Origin: Ascidiaceihabitans sp.
GTDB lineage: Bacteria; Pseudomonadota; Alphaproteobacteria; Rhodobacterales; Rhodobacteraceae
Direction of reading: 5' to 3'
Length of the DNA: 7,454 bases
Assembly: GCA_023301665.1 (NCBI GenBank)
Contig: JALZUL010000200.1
Coordinates: 1 to 7,454 of the forward strand
The notes below the pieces were generated by a model. That model did no database searches and was not told the DNA's origin. It worked only from the letters and a program-made list of their open reading frames with translations. Within the stretch, counting starts at the first letter, position 1, and every line of letters begins with the position of its first letter. Position numbers and translations under genes: made by a program. Positions 5,577 to 7,454 of the stretch are shown here, one piece after another.

Positions 5577-6496
5577 GCCAAGTTTATGACCGCGTGGCCT
5601 TGATCGGCCTTGGGCTTATTGCCTCTTCGATGTTTTGGGCCATCAAGCGGGCAGGGCTTGCCGGTGAGGTCGTAGGGTATGCACGAAGCGCGAAAACCCG
5701 TGAGACTGCGCGTGAAATTGGCCTATGTGACCAAGTATATGATGATATTAAAGACGCGGTAAAAGACGCGGATTTGGTGGTGTTGTGTGTTCCGGTTGGC
5801 GTTATGGGTGCGGTTGCGGCAGAAATCTCAGGATCGCTCAAAGTGGGCGCGACAGTTTCTGATGTTGGGTCGGTGAAGCAGGATGTGATTCAAAGTGTTG
5901 GGCCACATCTGCCGGACAACGTGCATTTTATTCCTGCACATCCCATCGCAGGGACGGAACACTCCGGCCCGCAGTCGGGATTTGCAGAATTGTTCGACAA
6001 CCGTTGGTGCTTACTTGTTCCTGTTGAGGGAACCGCGCCTGAGCCGGTTGCGAAACTGCGTGCTCTTTGGGAAGGCATTGGTTCAAACGTTGAAGAAATG
6101 GATGCAGAGCATCACGATTTGGTTCTCGCTGTCACCAGTCATGCTCCACACCTGATCGCTTATACGATGGTTGGTGTCGCCGATGATTTAGGGCGCGTCA
6201 CGGACGGCGAAGTTATCAAATATTCGGCGGCTGGTTTTCGTGATTTCACGCGGATCGCAGCAAGTGACCCGACAATGTGGCGCGATGTTTTCTTGACGAA
6301 TAAGGAAGCGACCCTCGAAATTTTAGGCCGCTTCACCGAGGAATTGTTCGCCTTGCAACGTGCCATCCGAACAGAGGACGGTGATCATCTCTTCGACTAT
6401 TTCACGCGGACCCGTGCAATCCGCCGGGGCATTGTTGAAGCGGGTCAAGATACGTCAGATGCCGATTTTGGACGTGGCCCGAAAGGTGGGAAATGA
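5573..6496 (+). CDS. tyrC: Prephenate/arogenate (cyclohexadienyl) dehydrogenase
   Basis: The 307-residue protein is a TyrA-family dehydrogenase, which oxidatively decarboxylates prephenate or arogenate on the way to tyrosine. An N-terminal Rossmann fold shows GLGLIASS (12-19), VVGYARSAKT (33-42) at the end of the second strand, VVLCVPVG (69-76) and VSDVGSVK (95-102). The catalytic stretch is HPIAGTEHSGP (123-133), with His123 and His130. The helical C-terminal part contains TSHAPHLIAY and FRDFTRIAASDP, typical of the family. It ends without an ACT domain or a fused chorismate mutase, so no built-in feedback domain is visible. The segment after the second strand has Arg-Ser instead of an acidic residue, which raises the possibility of NADP use. 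The ATG at 5573 overlaps the hisC TGA (AGGTG upstream), and its own TGA overlaps the next start, so the three genes are probably translationally coupled. Confidence 0.93.
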   Translation: MSQVYDRVALIGLGLIASSMFWAIKRAGLAGEVVGYARSAKTRETAREIGLCDQVYDDIKDAVKDADLVVLCVPVGVMGAVAAEISGSLKVGATVSDVGSVKQDVIQSVGPHLPDNVHFIPAHPIAGTEHSGPQSGFAELFDNRWCLLVPVEGTAPEPVAKLRALWEGIGSNVEEMDAEHHDLVLAVTSHAPHLIAYTMVGVADDLGRVTDGEVIKYSAAGFRDFTRIAASDPTMWRDVFLTNKEATLEILGRFTEELFALQRAIRTEDGDHLFDYFTRTRAIRRGIVEAGQDTSDADFGRGPKGGK

Positions 6497-7263
6497 TGCG
6501 AGCCAGTGTGTTAATCGTTAGTATTGCTTTGGGTTTGACGAGCGTTGCTTCATGGGCCAATTCCGACACGTCCTTGCGCCCTGTCGCAAGAGCAGGCACA
6601 GGCGCAAGAACGCCTACGGCCCTTGGGCAGGCTGCTGAAATCGACCTTCAGCTTGCGTCCGCGGCGCAAAGTTCGTTACGTCCAAACCTTCGCCCTGGTG
6701 GGATCGTCACCCAAGCGATGGCGCGCAAACGCGAACGCCTTAAAGGGGCCATTTGTGGTGATCCCGATATCCAAGGTGAAGTCATTGGGCGGGTGCCGGG
6801 TAAGTTAAACGGTTGCGGCATCGAAAACGCTGTGCGTGTGCGATCTGTTGCGGGAATTACCTTGAGCCAGCAATCCGTTATGGATTGTGGAACCGCGTCA
6901 GCCTTAAAGTCATGGATCAATAAAGGGGCCAAGCGCGCGGTGGGCAGTAAAGGCGGTGGTTTGTCTGGTTTGAAGGTGGCAGCACACTATTCCTGCCGTA
7001 CTCGCAATAACCAACCGGGCGCAAAAATTTCCGAACACGGTAAAGGGCGTGCCATCGATATCTCGGGTTTGATATTAAACGATGGGCGAACGATCTCTGT
7101 TCTGCAAGGCTGGCACAACGCAGATAGTCAAACAATGCGACAAGCGCATAAATCCGCTTGCGGCCCATTCGGCACAGTGTTGGGCCCCAATGCGGATCGC
7201 TTTCATCAGGACCATTTCCATTTTGATACCGCCCGCCATGGCAACGGCGCGTATTGCCGCTAA
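6493..7263 (+). CDS. Secreted extensin-like protein with LAS/M15-type zinc peptidase signature
   Basis: The 256-residue protein starts with a signal peptide (Arg3, hydrophobic 4-19, likely cut after Ala22 in ASWA-N), so it should be periplasmic. A low-complexity linker (about 23-75) leads to an extensin-like C-terminal domain (about 85-256). This contains VRVRSVAGITLSQQS, the segment SEHGKGRAIDIS with His182 and Asp189 in H-x6-D spacing, and DHFHFD with His241 and His243. H-x6-D plus HxH is the zinc-ligand pattern of LAS peptidases such as MepA, VanY and D-Ala-D-Ala carboxypeptidases, so a cell-wall peptidase role is likely though unproven. Six cysteines (88, 108, 132, 168, 223, 255) could form three disulfides. 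The start ATG at 6493 overlaps the tyrC TGA; ATG at 6496 is an alternative, and AGGTGGG precedes both. The name extensin is historical and does not imply a plant cell-wall protein. Confidence 0.88.
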   Translation: MMRASVLIVSIALGLTSVASWANSDTSLRPVARAGTGARTPTALGQAAEIDLQLASAAQSSLRPNLRPGGIVTQAMARKRERLKGAICGDPDIQGEVIGRVPGKLNGCGIENAVRVRSVAGITLSQQSVMDCGTASALKSWINKGAKRAVGSKGGGLSGLKVAAHYSCRTRNNQPGAKISEHGKGRAIDISGLILNDGRTISVLQGWHNADSQTMRQAHKSACGPFGTVLGPNADRFHQDHFHFDTARHGNGAYCR

Positions 7264-7454
7264 CGTAATATAAGCTTGGGTGCAGGCCCAATTGGAATGA
7301 AGCCAACAAACATAAAGCCGCCCTTGAGGTTCATTTGAACATCTAATGCGGTTGGATCGCCAGAAAACCGAGCGAGTGTTCCAATACCCGATGCTGCCTG
7401 TTCGCGTAGGGCGGATGGCAAAAGGCCTGAACGTTCCGCTAGGTCGAGCATAAC
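7260..7454 (-). CDS. C-terminal end of a probable DUF2125 family protein (cut by window edge)
   Basis: The last 64 codons plus a TAG stop (7262-7260) of a minus-strand gene are visible; the frame stays open to the window edge, so the start lies outside. The visible part has a helical stretch (LDLAERSGLLPSALREQA) and ends in a strand-like segment with GGFMFVGFIPIGPAPKL. The ending G-x-P-x-GPAP resembles the C-terminus of DUF2125 proteins, alphaproteobacterial membrane-anchored proteins of unknown function. This assignment comes from memory of the ending, not a search. Its stop overlaps the stop of the convergent extensin-like gene by 4 nt, so no terminator fits between them. No function is proposed. 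Confidence 0.6.
   Translation of the reverse strand, partial: VMLDLAERSGLLPSALREQAASGIGTLARFSGDPTALDVQMNLKGGFMFVGFIPIGPAPKLILR

Noticed and set aside
1..7454. Search for mobile elements, phage genes, toxin-antitoxin pairs or a defence island
   Set aside because: All sizeable coding frames are accounted for by housekeeping or membrane genes; no transposase, integrase, terminal inverted repeats or target duplications are seen.

Overview
The window looks like an ordinary chromosomal stretch of an alphaproteobacterium, most likely a marine Rhodobacteraceae (roseobacter group). This is judged from family-level resemblance of the HisC, TyrC and EAL-domain proteins, the Cys-free S4, and moderate base composition. 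No lineage marker such as rRNA is present. I see no mobile element, CRISPR array, tRNA, phage gene or recognisable defence cassette, and nothing that convincingly makes up an undescribed system. The open questions are small ones: a possible autoregulatory leader, active-site details and unusual linkers.

Layout. Positions 1-333 (minus) hold the N-terminal part of an EAL-domain c-di-GMP phosphodiesterase that runs off the left edge. A divergent intergenic region (334-447) with promoter-like elements in both directions separates it from tag (448-1017, plus), which encodes 3-methyladenine DNA glycosylase I. Next comes rpsD (1164-1784, plus), with its own good promoter and a structured leader, closed by a strong intrinsic terminator (1808-1837). 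That terminator also faces the end of a minus-strand pair: a YqiJ-like membrane protein with an OB-fold-type C-terminus (4303-3617), followed by a YqiK-like flotillin (3542-1890).

A second divergent region (4304-4490) leads into a tightly packed plus-strand operon: hisC (4491-5576), tyrC (5573-6496) and a secreted extensin-like protein with a zinc-peptidase signature (6493-7263). These three are joined by two ATGA stop/start overlaps. The operon converges, with a 4-nt overlap of coding ends, on the C-terminus of a probable DUF2125 protein (7454-7260, minus) that continues past the right edge.

How the genes work together. HisC and TyrC form a plausible tyrosine branch: HisC-type aminotransferases can transaminate aromatic keto acids as well as histidinol phosphate, and TyrC is the prephenate/arogenate dehydrogenase. 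The flotillin and its YqiJ-like partner are expected to form a membrane microdomain module. The extensin-like protein is a candidate periplasmic cell-wall hydrolase translated together with the tyrosine enzymes. tag and rpsD are housekeeping functions with separate signals.
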